A stretch of 12,404 bases of DNA from the NCBI GenBank assembly GCA_013619035.1, contig JABXKX010000219.1, positions 1 to 12,404 on the forward strand, in the 5' to 3' direction. This document shows, piece after piece, positions 1 through 7,186 of this stretch. The position numbers and the translations under genes are program-made. A model generated the notes under the pieces. It was given only the letters and a program-made list of their open reading frames with translations, was not told the DNA's origin and made no database searches. The DNA comes from Peptostreptococcaceae bacterium (GTDB lineage: Bacteria; Bacillota_A; Clostridia; Peptostreptococcales; Acidaminobacteraceae). How positions within the stretch are numbered: position 1 is the first letter of the stretch; each line of letters starts with the position of its first letter.

Positions 1-712
1 GCATAATACAGGCGTCGTGAATATGACCCGTAATTTCACCAGATTTACTGAGGATTCGAACGATATCACCATCCACGTCTCCGAAATAGACACCACAGTC
101 ACAGGTGTTATTACTCTTTAAAAGGTGACAGTTTGGACATTCTATTAACTCTTTACCGAGATTCTTCAGTTGTTGTTTGGATAGAACATCTTGTGCGTAA
201 AGACTCATACTCTGACTGATTCCAATGCCGTAATATAGTGCCTTTAAGATTTTGTTGCTATCAGATGTAGTTGATTCATTAAAAATGCCAGGCTTTATAT
301 GATAAAGTTTCCGACGAATAAAAGTTTCATTGATGCCAATGGATTGGATATTATTTTGAATCACCTCCAGTGTTAATATGTCAATTAAAATATTCGTAGC
401 AGTATTATCACTAATGGTGATCATTAGCATTATCAGATCGTGGATTGTATACTGTCTCTGCTGAAGAACTTGAATAATACCACAACCGGGTACAACTTCC
501 TTTTCAGGTATTAATACTTCATCTGTTAAAGAAATGATTTCTTTGTCAATTTGAACCAAAGCTGCATATAAAATATATAGTTTAACAATACTTGCTGGAT
601 TGGTTCCTTGATGTGACAAATATGAGAGTGTTTCCTCTGAATAATTGGTTTCAAGTTTTAATGAAAAATCAGCTCCTAATATTTGTTTGATGTCATTTAA
701 TAATGTTTTCAT
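1..712 (-). CDS. Class A beta-lactamase-fold serine hydrolase with a four-cysteine insert (3' end outside window)
   Basis: The visible 237 residues carry the penicillin-recognising serine hydrolase motifs in order: S-I-V-K (Ser41, Lys44), S-D-N at 101-103 followed by TATN, and K-S-G at 223-225. The N-terminus has no hydrophobic signal segment, so the protein is probably cytoplasmic. The region that would hold the omega-loop Glu166 of true class A beta-lactamases shows no ExxLN-type motif, so antibiotic hydrolysis is unlikely; a D-amino-acid amidase, esterase or DD-peptidase-like role is inferred. Between SDN and KSG there is an insert with CPNC (192-195) and CDCG (204-207), which looks like a small zinc-ribbon knuckle. 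The ATG overlaps the stop of the upstream LD-carboxypeptidase gene (ATGA) and has an AAAGGAG ribosome binding site. It is third in the lysA operon and paralogous in fold to the gene at 9740. The end of the gene lies beyond the window. Confidence 0.82.
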   Translation of the reverse strand, partial: MKTLLNDIKQILGADFSLKLETNYSEETLSYLSHQGTNPASIVKLYILYAALVQIDKEIISLTDEVLIPEKEVVPGCGIIQVLQQRQYTIHDLIMLMITISDNTATNILIDILTLEVIQNNIQSIGINETFIRRKLYHIKPGIFNESTTSDSNKILKALYYGIGISQSMSLYAQDVLSKQQLKNLGKELIECPNCHLLKSNNTCDCGVYFGDVDGDIVRILSKSGEITGHIHDACIM

Positions 713-1644
713 TGAGACTCCTTTGTAGCAGACTCAGTCATAATAATCTTCTTTTTATTTGCATCTAAAACTGCAAGTACACCTAATGGAAATGTTGGCT
801 GAGGGAAATTATGACCTGCTCTGAAATTTATAACCGTTGGTTTATTAAAGGGACAAATGATTTCTTGAAAGACCGTTACTAAATCTAAGTCCTTTTTTTT
901 ATGATTTTTATACTCAGGCTGACATCCGGTAAAGGTTCCTAAAATAACACCGACACAGTCATCAAATTTATGAGCAAGTTTTAAACTGGTTAACATGCGA
1001 TCAATCTTATAAACCGGTTCATGCACTTCCTCAATAAAGAGTATCTTTCCTTTGGTATCAAGTTCATATGGTGAGCCTAGTGTACTGACCAATAACGATA
1101 AGTTACCCCCAACAATAGAGCCCGTACATTTACCCGGCATCAAAGTACTCATTTCCTCGTTTTCGGGATTTAGAATTTCTCCTAAAGGCTGAGAAGAGGT
1201 AACGGCATTTATTAATGAGTTAATTGTATATGTTTCATTGAATGTTGACGATGCCATAGGTCCGTGAAAGGTTATTAAATTAAGGTTATTAAATGCTATA
1301 TGTAAACCTGTTATATCAGAATAACCTATAAACACTTTGTGATTGGCTTTGATTAATTCGTAATCGATGTTGTTTAAAAGGCGCGGGGTACCATAACCAC
1401 CTTTTAAACATAAGATGCCTTTATATTGAGGATTCTTAAATGCTTCATGTAAGTCATTGAGTCTTTGATTATCGGTACCAGCGAAGTGTCCATGTGTTTG
1501 ATAACAACTTTCTAAGAATATTGGCTTAAAGCCTAAGCGTTCTATCGTTATTTTTATCTCATTAATTTTAGTTTGCTCAATTGGTGAAGAAGGGGCAATG
1601 ATTGCAATTTCATCTCCAATATTTAATGCGTTTGGTTTTATCAT
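709..1644 (-). CDS. S66-family LD-carboxypeptidase (LdcA/MccF-like)
   Basis: This 311-residue protein has the full S66 serine peptidase pattern: nucleophile Ser109 in FIGYSD, followed by HGPMASS near 127-133; the EEVHEPVYKIDRML stretch from about 205, where Glu205 is the likely catalytic acid; and GHNFPQPTFPLG from 277, where His278 completes the Ser-Glu-His triad. Length is normal for the family, and no signal peptide is visible. S66 enzymes cleave the L,D bond between meso-diaminopimelate and the terminal D-alanine of murein tetrapeptides, or inactivate peptide-nucleotide antibiotics such as microcin C (MccF). The neighbouring lysA and D-amino-acid hydrolases favour murein-peptide processing, but the MccF alternative cannot be excluded. 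Its ATG overlaps the lysA stop by four bases (ATGA), with GGAGG four bases upstream inside the lysA coding sequence, so translation is probably coupled. Confidence 0.93.
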   Translation of the reverse strand: MIKPNALNIGDEIAIIAPSSPIEQTKINEIKITIERLGFKPIFLESCYQTHGHFAGTDNQRLNDLHEAFKNPQYKGILCLKGGYGTPRLLNNIDYELIKANHKVFIGYSDITGLHIAFNNLNLITFHGPMASSTFNETYTINSLINAVTSSQPLGEILNPENEEMSTLMPGKCTGSIVGGNLSLLVSTLGSPYELDTKGKILFIEEVHEPVYKIDRMLTSLKLAHKFDDCVGVILGTFTGCQPEYKNHKKKDLDLVTVFQEIICPFNKPTVINFRAGHNFPQPTFPLGVLAVLDANKKKIIMTESATKESQ

Positions 1645-2924
1645 TTGTCCTCCAAGTGGTTTGGGATCAATTCGTTTCTGATTTGATCTTCATATGTCTG
1701 CCGTTTAACAATGATATGGCTATTGCCATTATCAACTAAAACAACACTTGGTATATTTTGTCTGTTGTAATTATTTGCCATGGAATAAGTGTATGCACCA
1801 GTGCTGTAAACAGCCAGGATATCTCCACTTTCCGCTCTAGGTAACAGTATATTTTTTATAAGAATATCCGAAGATTCGCAAAATTTACCAGAAATTGAAA
1901 CTAAATCATCTTTTGTCTGGTCTATCTTATTGGCAATGTCTGCACTGTATTTAGCTTGATATAACGATGGTCTTATATTATCTGACATACCACCATCGAT
2001 ACTTACGAACTTCTTAGTACCGTTTGTTTTAATAGATCCAATTTCATATAAGGTGATGCCGGCTTCGCCGACAATCCACCTACCGGGTTCGATGATAATT
2101 TGCGGTCTTATAAGATTATGTTTAGCGCAATAATTATCAATGATTTCAACTGCTGGATCAATAAAATAACTTAGAGGTTTAACATCATCTTCTTCTGTAT
2201 ATTTTATCCCAAAACCACCACCAATATTCAGCTCTTCAACTGATATGTCCATTCTATTTTTTATATCTAGAATAAGATGTAACGTTTTGTAGATGGCATT
2301 TTTATGACTGCTGTTTATATGAAGCTGAGATCCTACATGAAAATGAATGCCTTTAAAAACAACGTAAGGACTATCAACGGCTTTTTGTATAGTTTTAAAT
2401 ATGATATTCGGATCTAAATTGATACCGAATTTTGAAGACTTATGGCCTGTTGAGATATAGTCATGAGTAGCGGTTTCTGTTTCTGGCACAATTCTAAATA
2501 ATATTGGGATGGTCTTATTTTTTTCTTTACAAATAGTTTCAATTAAATCAAGTTCATGATCATTATCAACTATGATTCTTCCAATTTGATAATCAATTGC
2601 CATTTCTAGTTCTTCATAACTTTTGTTATTGCCATTAAATTCTATCATATGAACTGGAAATTTGGCTTTGATTGCTGTATAGAGTTCGCCTCCTGAAACA
2701 ACGTCAAGTCCTAGCCCTTCGTTGTTAATGAGTTTACACATGGCCAATGTTAGAAAAGCCTTTGAAGCATAGACCGCTTTTGTATTGTCGTATTTTTCTA
2801 AGAAGTCTTTTTTTATGATACGACATTTCGTTCGAATCATGTTTTCTGAAAGCACGTATAGAGGTGTGCCATATTTTTGAGCGAGTTGGATGACATCACA
2901 CCCATCCCAGGTTAAATTATTCAT
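1641..2924 (-). CDS. lysA: Diaminopimelate decarboxylase (LysA-like, fold-type III PLP enzyme)
   Basis: This 427-residue protein matches the LysA family over its length. Visible landmarks are the PLP lysine Lys55 in YASKAF, HKSSKFG at 161-167, HVGSQ at 196-200, the glycine-rich phosphate loop GGGFG at 235-239, EPGR at 279-282, the CESSD active-site motif at 349-353 and YSMANNYN at 379-386. Such enzymes decarboxylate meso-diaminopimelate at its D-centre to give L-lysine and CO2; close relatives act on D-ornithine or D-lysine. It is the first gene of a three-gene minus-strand operon with an AAGGAGA ribosome binding site six bases upstream, and a canonical sigma-54 promoter lies 42 bases upstream of its start codon. 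That control and the peptidase neighbours suggest a catabolic or salvage enzyme rather than the housekeeping lysine-biosynthesis copy. Exact substrate preference cannot be read from the sequence. Confidence 0.93.
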   Translation of the reverse strand: MNNLTWDGCDVIQLAQKYGTPLYVLSENMIRTKCRIIKKDFLEKYDNTKAVYASKAFLTLAMCKLINNEGLGLDVVSGGELYTAIKAKFPVHMIEFNGNNKSYEELEMAIDYQIGRIIVDNDHELDLIETICKEKNKTIPILFRIVPETETATHDYISTGHKSSKFGINLDPNIIFKTIQKAVDSPYVVFKGIHFHVGSQLHINSSHKNAIYKTLHLILDIKNRMDISVEELNIGGGFGIKYTEEDDVKPLSYFIDPAVEIIDNYCAKHNLIRPQIIIEPGRWIVGEAGITLYEIGSIKTNGTKKFVSIDGGMSDNIRPSLYQAKYSADIANKIDQTKDDLVSISGKFCESSDILIKNILLPRAESGDILAVYSTGAYTYSMANNYNRQNIPSVVLVDNGNSHIIVKRQTYEDQIRNELIPNHLEDK

Positions 2925-2965
2925 AAGTTTTCTCCTTGATGATATTAAAAGTTTCTAATTAATAA

Positions 2966-2981
2966 TGCAATAATGATGCCA
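2966..2981 (-). promoter_or_regulatory. Sigma-54 (-24/-12) promoter of the lysA operon
   Basis: Read on the minus strand this is TGGCAT-CATTA-TTGCA, with the invariant GG and GC dinucleotides exactly ten bases apart as RpoN requires. Transcription would start near 2955, leaving a leader of about 30 nt before the lysA ATG at 2924. The same element, differing only in the five-base spacer, occurs at 5126 and 7187. Confidence 0.85.
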
Positions 2982-2982
2982 T

Positions 2983-2998
2983 AAATCTGATCTGATTT
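2983..2998. promoter_or_regulatory. Near-perfect palindrome beside the lysA sigma-54 promoter
   Basis: The 16 bases AAATCTGATCTGATTT match their reverse complement at 14 of 16 positions (AAATC-N6-GATTT). The site abuts the -24 element of the lysA promoter, centred roughly 36 bases upstream of the predicted start. That is closer than usual for an enhancer-type activator site, so a repressor or secondary regulator site is also possible. The heptamer ATCTGAT occurs at 2985, 2990 and 3011. Confidence 0.4.
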
Positions 2999-2999
2999 G

Positions 3000-3032
3000 A
3001 ATATAGTCACATCTGATATTTAGTGCTATATT
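3000..3032. repeat. Imperfect inverted repeat in front of the regulator gene
   Basis: AATATAGTCAC (3000-3010) and GTGCTATATT (3023-3032) are inverted copies apart from one extra T, separated by 12 bases. The repeat ends seven bases before the regulator's GGAGG ribosome binding site. It could be an operator for control of the regulator gene or a leader hairpin; no convincing sigma-70-type promoter could be fixed beside it. Confidence 0.4.
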
Positions 3033-3048
3033 AGAATTGGAGGTAATT

Positions 3049-4914
3049 ATGGCTAAACATGAATTAAAAGTAAATGATTTTATTGATGAAATGAATGAAG
3101 GCGTTATTACCATTAACGATTCCGGTATCATCAATACTTATAATACAAAAGCAAAAGAAATGCTTGGTGCAAGAAGAAACTGTTTTAACAGTCATGATAG
3201 TGGCAAATTAGAAAAGGGTGATATTGTAATCCTTGCTTATACCTCATTTGGGGCGGATAAAGGTGGCATTAACAGTAAAGATCTAAAATCATTGGGTATA
3301 GATTTTTTAGATATAGAAAAAGGCACCACGTTATTGGCTGTAGGACAGTACTTAACTCAAAAAGTAGGAAGAAGCAAAATCAAACATGCAGATAATTTAG
3401 TTGATCAATTTATCATGGACGATACTTTTTTAGGTGTGAGTTTTCAGTCGAAAATTGACTATAGCGAACGGTATGTTGATATTTCAGTAAACAAAGAAAA
3501 CTATAGGTATTACTTTAACAACTACTTCAATCATATTGTTATTCTAGACAGCAAAACACATAAAGTTAAATTCTATCAAATGGGTGGTTATACACTTTGG
3601 AAAGAAGATTTAAAAGACTTTATTAAAGGTGGTAGTTTCCGAGAAAAAGTAAAAGGATACAATGAGTTAGGTGTTTTAAATGCACATATAAAAACTTTCC
3701 ATGAAGAAGAAGAAATCATACATGATTTGATTTTATGTTCTAAAGGTGAGAAAGGAAGTTATACCAGAAAAAGTGGCACTATCAATGGTATCAGCATTAT
3801 TTCAACATTAATTCCGATGATTAGAAACCGTAAAATTATTGGTGCAACACTTTTAATCAGTGATATGACAAGATTACAACTCGCTGAAAATCAAAGGAAC
3901 ATGGCTTATAAGAAGCTTGAAAGAGCAACAGCAGCTTTAGATGATAAAAAGAAATATGATAGTTATTTCAGTACTATTGTTGGATCAAGTCAACGCATCA
4001 TGGAAACCAAACGATTGGCTTATAAAGCGAGTTGTTTTAAGTCGACTGTACTGATACTTGGCGAAAGTGGTACGGGTAAGAGTATTTTAGCAAAAGCAAT
4101 ACATGAAGCTTCTGATTTAAAAGCAAAGCCTTTTATAGAAGTTAACTGTAACTCGATACCAGAAACACTCATAGAAAGTGAAATGTTTGGTTATGAAAAA
4201 GGTGCTTTTACAGGTGCCAGTAACAAAGGGAAGAAAGGTTATTTTGAACTTGCTCATGGGGGTACAATTTTTTTAGATGAAATAGGAGAACTTTCAAAAT
4301 CGATTCAGGTTAAGTTATTAAATGCAATACAAAACAAGTCTTTTTACCGTGTAGGTGGTGAAGAAGAAGTAAAAGTAGATGTTCGTATTATAGCTGCAAC
4401 CAATAGAAACCTTGGACAAGATGTTAAAAACGGTCTCTTTAGAGAGGATTTATATTACCGTATTAATGTTTTTCCTATTAAACAATCCTCATTAAGAGAA
4501 CGATCAGAGGATATTCATGAATTGGTAAATGTTTTATTACCAAAGATAGCTCAGAAAGTTGGTGTTACCAATAAGTCTGTATCAGCAGAAGCTTTTGAAA
4601 AAATGTCTATGTATGATTGGCCAGGGAATATTAGAGAGCTTGAGAATGTTCTAGAAAGAGCAGTGAATTTATGTGAAGATAGGGTGTTGTTAGCGGATCA
4701 TATTAATATTCAAATTACTCAGAAAAACTATATTAATGAAGCTGTGTTGAATAAATCTTTGAAGGATTTAACGCATGAAATGGAGTTAGATGTAATAGAT
4801 CAAGTGTTGGTCTATACTGGTGGAGATAAAATAGCAGCAATGGATTTATTAAAAATTAAGAAAACAAAGCTATATGAGAAAATAAAAGAGATTGAAAAAA
4901 GAAAGATTCCGTAA
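3049..4914 (+). CDS. Sigma-54-dependent transcriptional activator with PAS-like sensor region
   Basis: This is a 621-residue bacterial enhancer-binding protein. The N-terminal region starts with a PAS-like segment (about 9-42, GVITINDSGIINTYN) and continues through about 260 residues that I cannot assign to a named domain, ending in a predicted helical linker (about 275-305). The AAA+ core is complete: Walker A GESGTGKS (338-345), the sigma-54-contacting GAFTGA loop (385-390), Walker B GGTIFLDE (404-411), an arginine-finger region FREDLYYRINV (464-474) and WPGNIRELEN (524-533). A Fis-type helix-turn-helix lies at about 585-615. No receiver domain is present, so it probably senses a ligand directly. 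The ATG at 3049 is chosen because GGAGG sits five bases before it; the in-frame TTG at 3037 overlaps that site. It sits between two divergent sigma-54 promoters, the expected place for their activator. Confidence 0.93.
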   Translation: MAKHELKVNDFIDEMNEGVITINDSGIINTYNTKAKEMLGARRNCFNSHDSGKLEKGDIVILAYTSFGADKGGINSKDLKSLGIDFLDIEKGTTLLAVGQYLTQKVGRSKIKHADNLVDQFIMDDTFLGVSFQSKIDYSERYVDISVNKENYRYYFNNYFNHIVILDSKTHKVKFYQMGGYTLWKEDLKDFIKGGSFREKVKGYNELGVLNAHIKTFHEEEEIIHDLILCSKGEKGSYTRKSGTINGISIISTLIPMIRNRKIIGATLLISDMTRLQLAENQRNMAYKKLERATAALDDKKKYDSYFSTIVGSSQRIMETKRLAYKASCFKSTVLILGESGTGKSILAKAIHEASDLKAKPFIEVNCNSIPETLIESEMFGYEKGAFTGASNKGKKGYFELAHGGTIFLDEIGELSKSIQVKLLNAIQNKSFYRVGGEEEVKVDVRIIAATNRNLGQDVKNGLFREDLYYRINVFPIKQSSLRERSEDIHELVNVLLPKIAQKVGVTNKSVSAEAFEKMSMYDWPGNIRELENVLERAVNLCEDRVLLADHINIQITQKNYINEAVLNKSLKDLTHEMELDVIDQVLVYTGGDKIAAMDLLKIKKTKLYEKIKEIEKRKIP

Positions 4915-4922
4915 TTTCGGAA
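4907..4922. promoter_or_regulatory. Palindrome TTCCG-N6-CGGAA, copy 1 (candidate activator site)
   Basis: TTCCG-TAATTT-CGGAA is a perfect 5-6-5 inverted repeat that spans the regulator's own TAA stop codon. Its centre is about 238 bases upstream of the predicted transcription start of the C39 peptidase operon. It is the first of three identical half-site pairs in this control region. Confidence 0.65.
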
Positions 4923-4954
4923 GAATGTGAAAACGTTGTATAGTCACTAAGTGC

Positions 4955-5003
4955 AACAGATGTACATTATTTATGTACATCTGTTTTATTTTTTTGTTTT
5001 TTT
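4955..5003 (+). terminator. Rho-independent terminator of the regulator gene
   Basis: A perfect 13-bp inverted repeat (AACAGATGTACAT at 4955-4967, complement at 4973-4985) with a five-base loop TATTT is followed by a T-rich tract to about 5003. It lies 40 bases past the regulator stop and would separate its transcript from the downstream operon. The stem is AT-rich, so termination may be partial. Confidence 0.8.
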
Positions 5004-5017
5004 CCGAAAAGACGGAA
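5002..5017. promoter_or_regulatory. Palindrome TTCCG-N6-CGGAA, copy 2 (candidate activator site)
   Basis: TTCCG-AAAAGA-CGGAA is a perfect 5-6-5 inverted repeat centred about 143 bases upstream of the predicted start of transcription, a usual distance for a sigma-54 enhancer site. Its first bases overlap the end of the terminator T tract. Confidence 0.75.
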
Positions 5018-5058
5018 TGAGCATTTTTCTGAATATTTGCAATATACAGAGAGGTTAT

Positions 5059-5074
5059 TTCCGAAAATGCGGAA
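5059..5074. promoter_or_regulatory. Palindrome TTCCG-N6-CGGAA, copy 3 (candidate activator site)
   Basis: TTCCG-AAAATG-CGGAA is a perfect 5-6-5 inverted repeat centred about 86 bases upstream of the predicted transcription start, well placed for a Fis-type dimer of the activator. The centre-to-centre distance to copy 2 is 57 bases, and from copy 2 to copy 1 it is 95 bases. Confidence 0.75.
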
Positions 5075-5125
5075 TAAGAAGGTTGTCAAAATATTCGAAT
5101 GTCCCAGTTAGAATGATTGAAGCTT

Positions 5126-5141
5126 TGGCATGGTAATTGCA
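5126..5141 (+). promoter_or_regulatory. Sigma-54 (-24/-12) promoter of the C39 peptidase-dipeptidase operon
   Basis: TGGCAT-GGTAA-TTGCA matches the RpoN consensus with correct spacing. Transcription should begin near 5152. This rules out the in-frame TTG at 5137 as a translation start, because it is part of the -12 element. Three palindromes upstream complete the typical architecture of an activator-dependent promoter. Confidence 0.9.
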
Positions 5142-5178
5142 GATATTAATCATATCAAGTGAAAGGACAATGAACTTA

Positions 5179-6171
5179 ATGAATATAATATTTTCGGAAG
5201 AAGAGTTTCAAAAAGGTATCTTTGATCAAGTATTTTGTAATAGTGATTTACAACTCCAAGAGAATGTTTTGGAAGGTCATTATATTTCTGAAGTATGTGA
5301 AGTAGAGACCTTTAAAAAGTTAGTTGCATCTTGGCAATGTCAAACGGTTAGACATACATATGTTGAAGTTAAAATTAGAGTATTTAAAGACAAATGGTCT
5401 CAGTGGTTTAGTTATGGTAAATGGTCTGATTTAGGATTTAACAAAGGTAGTGTAGCCAATCAGTCAGATGAAATAGCTTTTATGATGATTGATGAGATTG
5501 TGTGTAGAGAACCTCTCAGTCAGTTTCAATATCAGATTGTTTTAAGTAGGCGTTTCGCAGAGTTGCCTTCGCCTAAAGTCTCATTAGTACATGTTTCTAT
5601 TAAGACTGAAAAGATAGTTTATGATGCCATAAGTAATGACTTAGACATCAATATCGACATAGAAGTACCTATGATTTCACAAATGCTGATTCATGATATC
5701 AGCTCTATAGTTTGTTCTCCAGCAGCTGTAACGATGGTTACAAATTATTACGGTATGAACTTTGATCCAATAGATGTTGCTCAAGGTTCCTTGGATCAGG
5801 GAGAAGATATATATGGAAACTGGTCTTATAACATGGCTTATGTTGCAGAGAGAGGCTTTGATGCAAGGGTAGAGTACTGTAGTTCTCCAAAGGTCATAAT
5901 GGGTTATATTCAGCAAGGCATACCGATTGTTCTTTCAGTTAACACAAAAGAAAAAGATGACATCAATAATGCACCACAGGCTTATCCAAGTGGTCACTTA
6001 TTAGTCGTTCGAGGATTTGTTCAACGCGAAGAGACTTATGTGATTGTAAATGATCCTGCCTCTCAATCAACGGATGAGGTAAAAAGATATTACAAACTTC
6101 GAGAACTAATGAAAGCGTGGAATTTAGTGATGTATGTAATCAAACCAAAGAGGAAAAAAAATGAATCTTAA
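5179..6171 (+). CDS. C39-like cysteine peptidase (cytoplasmic)
   Basis: This is a 330-residue protein in two parts. The C-terminal half (about 160-325) has the C39-like papain-fold pattern: a glutamine in VPMISQ (Gln168) for the oxyanion hole, Cys179 in VCSPAAV, His273 in SGHLLVVRG and Asp292 in VNDPAS. The N-terminal 150 residues, rich in aromatic and beta-prone stretches, are not recognised and may bind substrate. There is no signal peptide and no ABC-transporter fusion, so it is not a bacteriocin-exporter peptidase. It probably cleaves imported peptides inside the cell. The start must lie downstream of the sigma-54 start site near 5152. ATG 5179 is preferred because AAAGGA at 5162-5167 is well spaced for it; ATG 5170 is the alternative but nearly touches that site. 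The 3' end overlaps the M19 dipeptidase gene by 11 bases. Confidence 0.8.
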   Translation: MNIIFSEEEFQKGIFDQVFCNSDLQLQENVLEGHYISEVCEVETFKKLVASWQCQTVRHTYVEVKIRVFKDKWSQWFSYGKWSDLGFNKGSVANQSDEIAFMMIDEIVCREPLSQFQYQIVLSRRFAELPSPKVSLVHVSIKTEKIVYDAISNDLDINIDIEVPMISQMLIHDISSIVCSPAAVTMVTNYYGMNFDPIDVAQGSLDQGEDIYGNWSYNMAYVAERGFDARVEYCSSPKVIMGYIQQGIPIVLSVNTKEKDDINNAPQAYPSGHLLVVRGFVQREETYVIVNDPASQSTDEVKRYYKLRELMKAWNLVMYVIKPKRKKNES

Positions 6172-7159
6172 ACAGAAAACATTTTCCATTGATGCACATT
6201 TCGATTTAGGTGGCATCATAAGAAATAGAAGGAAAAAAGGACAATCTAATATTTTGGAAACGGAGTTTTTTACACCGTTATATAAGGCTCATTTTAAACT
6301 TGTAATCGCTGCGATATTCATAGAGACCGATATGACAGATTTGGCTTTAAGAGAAGCATTGTTGCAAATACAAGCTGTGAAAGATGATATCAATGAGAGT
6401 TTACATTTTGTATTGGTTAAAACGAAAGAAGAGATCCAAGCATTAATGCATTCAGATAAAATTGGTGTTCTATTGTCTTTAGAAGGTGCAGAACCTATCC
6501 ACCGTGAAATCAGCTTATTAGATGTGTTCTATGATCTTGGTGTAAGAGGACTTGGCTTAACATGGAGTCGAAGAAATAATGTAGCAGATGGTAGTTATTT
6601 TAGAAATCCTAAAGAAGGCATAAAAGGTGGTTTGACCCCCTTCGGTATCGATGTTGTAAAACATGCCAATGCACTTGGGTATTTCTTTGATGTAAGTCAT
6701 CTTAATGATACTGGTTTTTCTGATCTGTGTGACTATTTTGAGGGGCCTTTTATTGCATCACATTCCAATACAAGAACCTTAAATAATATTCCGAGAAATT
6801 TGACCGATAATCAAATTCGTATTATTTCAAAACGAGGTGGGGTTATTGGAGTAAATAGCTATAATTCAATCGTATCTCAGGATACAGATAAACAGAGTTT
6901 AGAAGTGTTGTGTGATCATATTGAACATATAATATCAGTTGGTGGTGAGCAGTGTGTGGGATTAGGATTTGATTTGTGTACACCGTATTATGACAATGGT
7001 AAACAATTAGATGTTCTAATATCACATGAAGACACCAATAAAATAAGTGAGATATTATATAAAAGAGGTCATTCGAATTCTGTAATCAATAAGGTGTTAG
7101 GCGAGAACTTTTTAAACTTTTTAATGGGTCGGTTAAGTGAGTCAGAGGCATTCCAGTGA
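6161..7159 (+). CDS. M19 family dipeptidase (membrane/renal dipeptidase type, cytoplasmic here)
   Basis: This 332-residue protein has the dinuclear-zinc M19 ligand set in order: His13 and Asp15 in DAHFDL, the bridging Glu108 in LEGAEP, His180 in DVSHLN, His201 in ASHSNTR and Asp271 in GLGFDLC. Length is near the family norm. M19 enzymes hydrolyse dipeptides and tolerate a D-residue at the C-terminal position; this fits a cluster that appears to handle D-amino-acid peptides. No signal peptide is present, so it should act in the cytoplasm. AAAGAGG lies seven bases before the ATG, within the end of the overlapping C39 peptidase gene. A new sigma-54 promoter begins 28 bases past the stop and no terminator lies between, so some read-through into the next operon is likely. 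Confidence 0.92.
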   Translation: MNLKQKTFSIDAHFDLGGIIRNRRKKGQSNILETEFFTPLYKAHFKLVIAAIFIETDMTDLALREALLQIQAVKDDINESLHFVLVKTKEEIQALMHSDKIGVLLSLEGAEPIHREISLLDVFYDLGVRGLGLTWSRRNNVADGSYFRNPKEGIKGGLTPFGIDVVKHANALGYFFDVSHLNDTGFSDLCDYFEGPFIASHSNTRTLNNIPRNLTDNQIRIISKRGGVIGVNSYNSIVSQDTDKQSLEVLCDHIEHIISVGGEQCVGLGFDLCTPYYDNGKQLDVLISHEDTNKISEILYKRGHSNSVINKVLGENFLNFLMGRLSESEAFQ

Positions 7160-7186
7160 TTATAGAAAAGTATAAAAATGATGTAT

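Noticed and set aside
1..712. Antibiotic-resistance beta-lactamase
   Set aside because: There is no export signal and no ExxLN glutamate, and the context is peptidase genes; resistance is not supported.
3037..3048. TTG start for the sigma-54 activator
   Set aside because: It overlaps the GGAGG ribosome binding site that is ideally spaced for ATG 3049.
4951..5136. 61-codon open frame in the control region
   Set aside because: It begins inside the terminator stem, runs through two palindromes and into the -24 element, has no ribosome binding site and looks like no protein family. The DNA is regulatory.
5137..5178. Upstream TTG start for the C39-like peptidase
   Set aside because: The TTG is part of the sigma-54 -12 element and lies upstream of the predicted transcription start, so it cannot be in the mRNA from that promoter.
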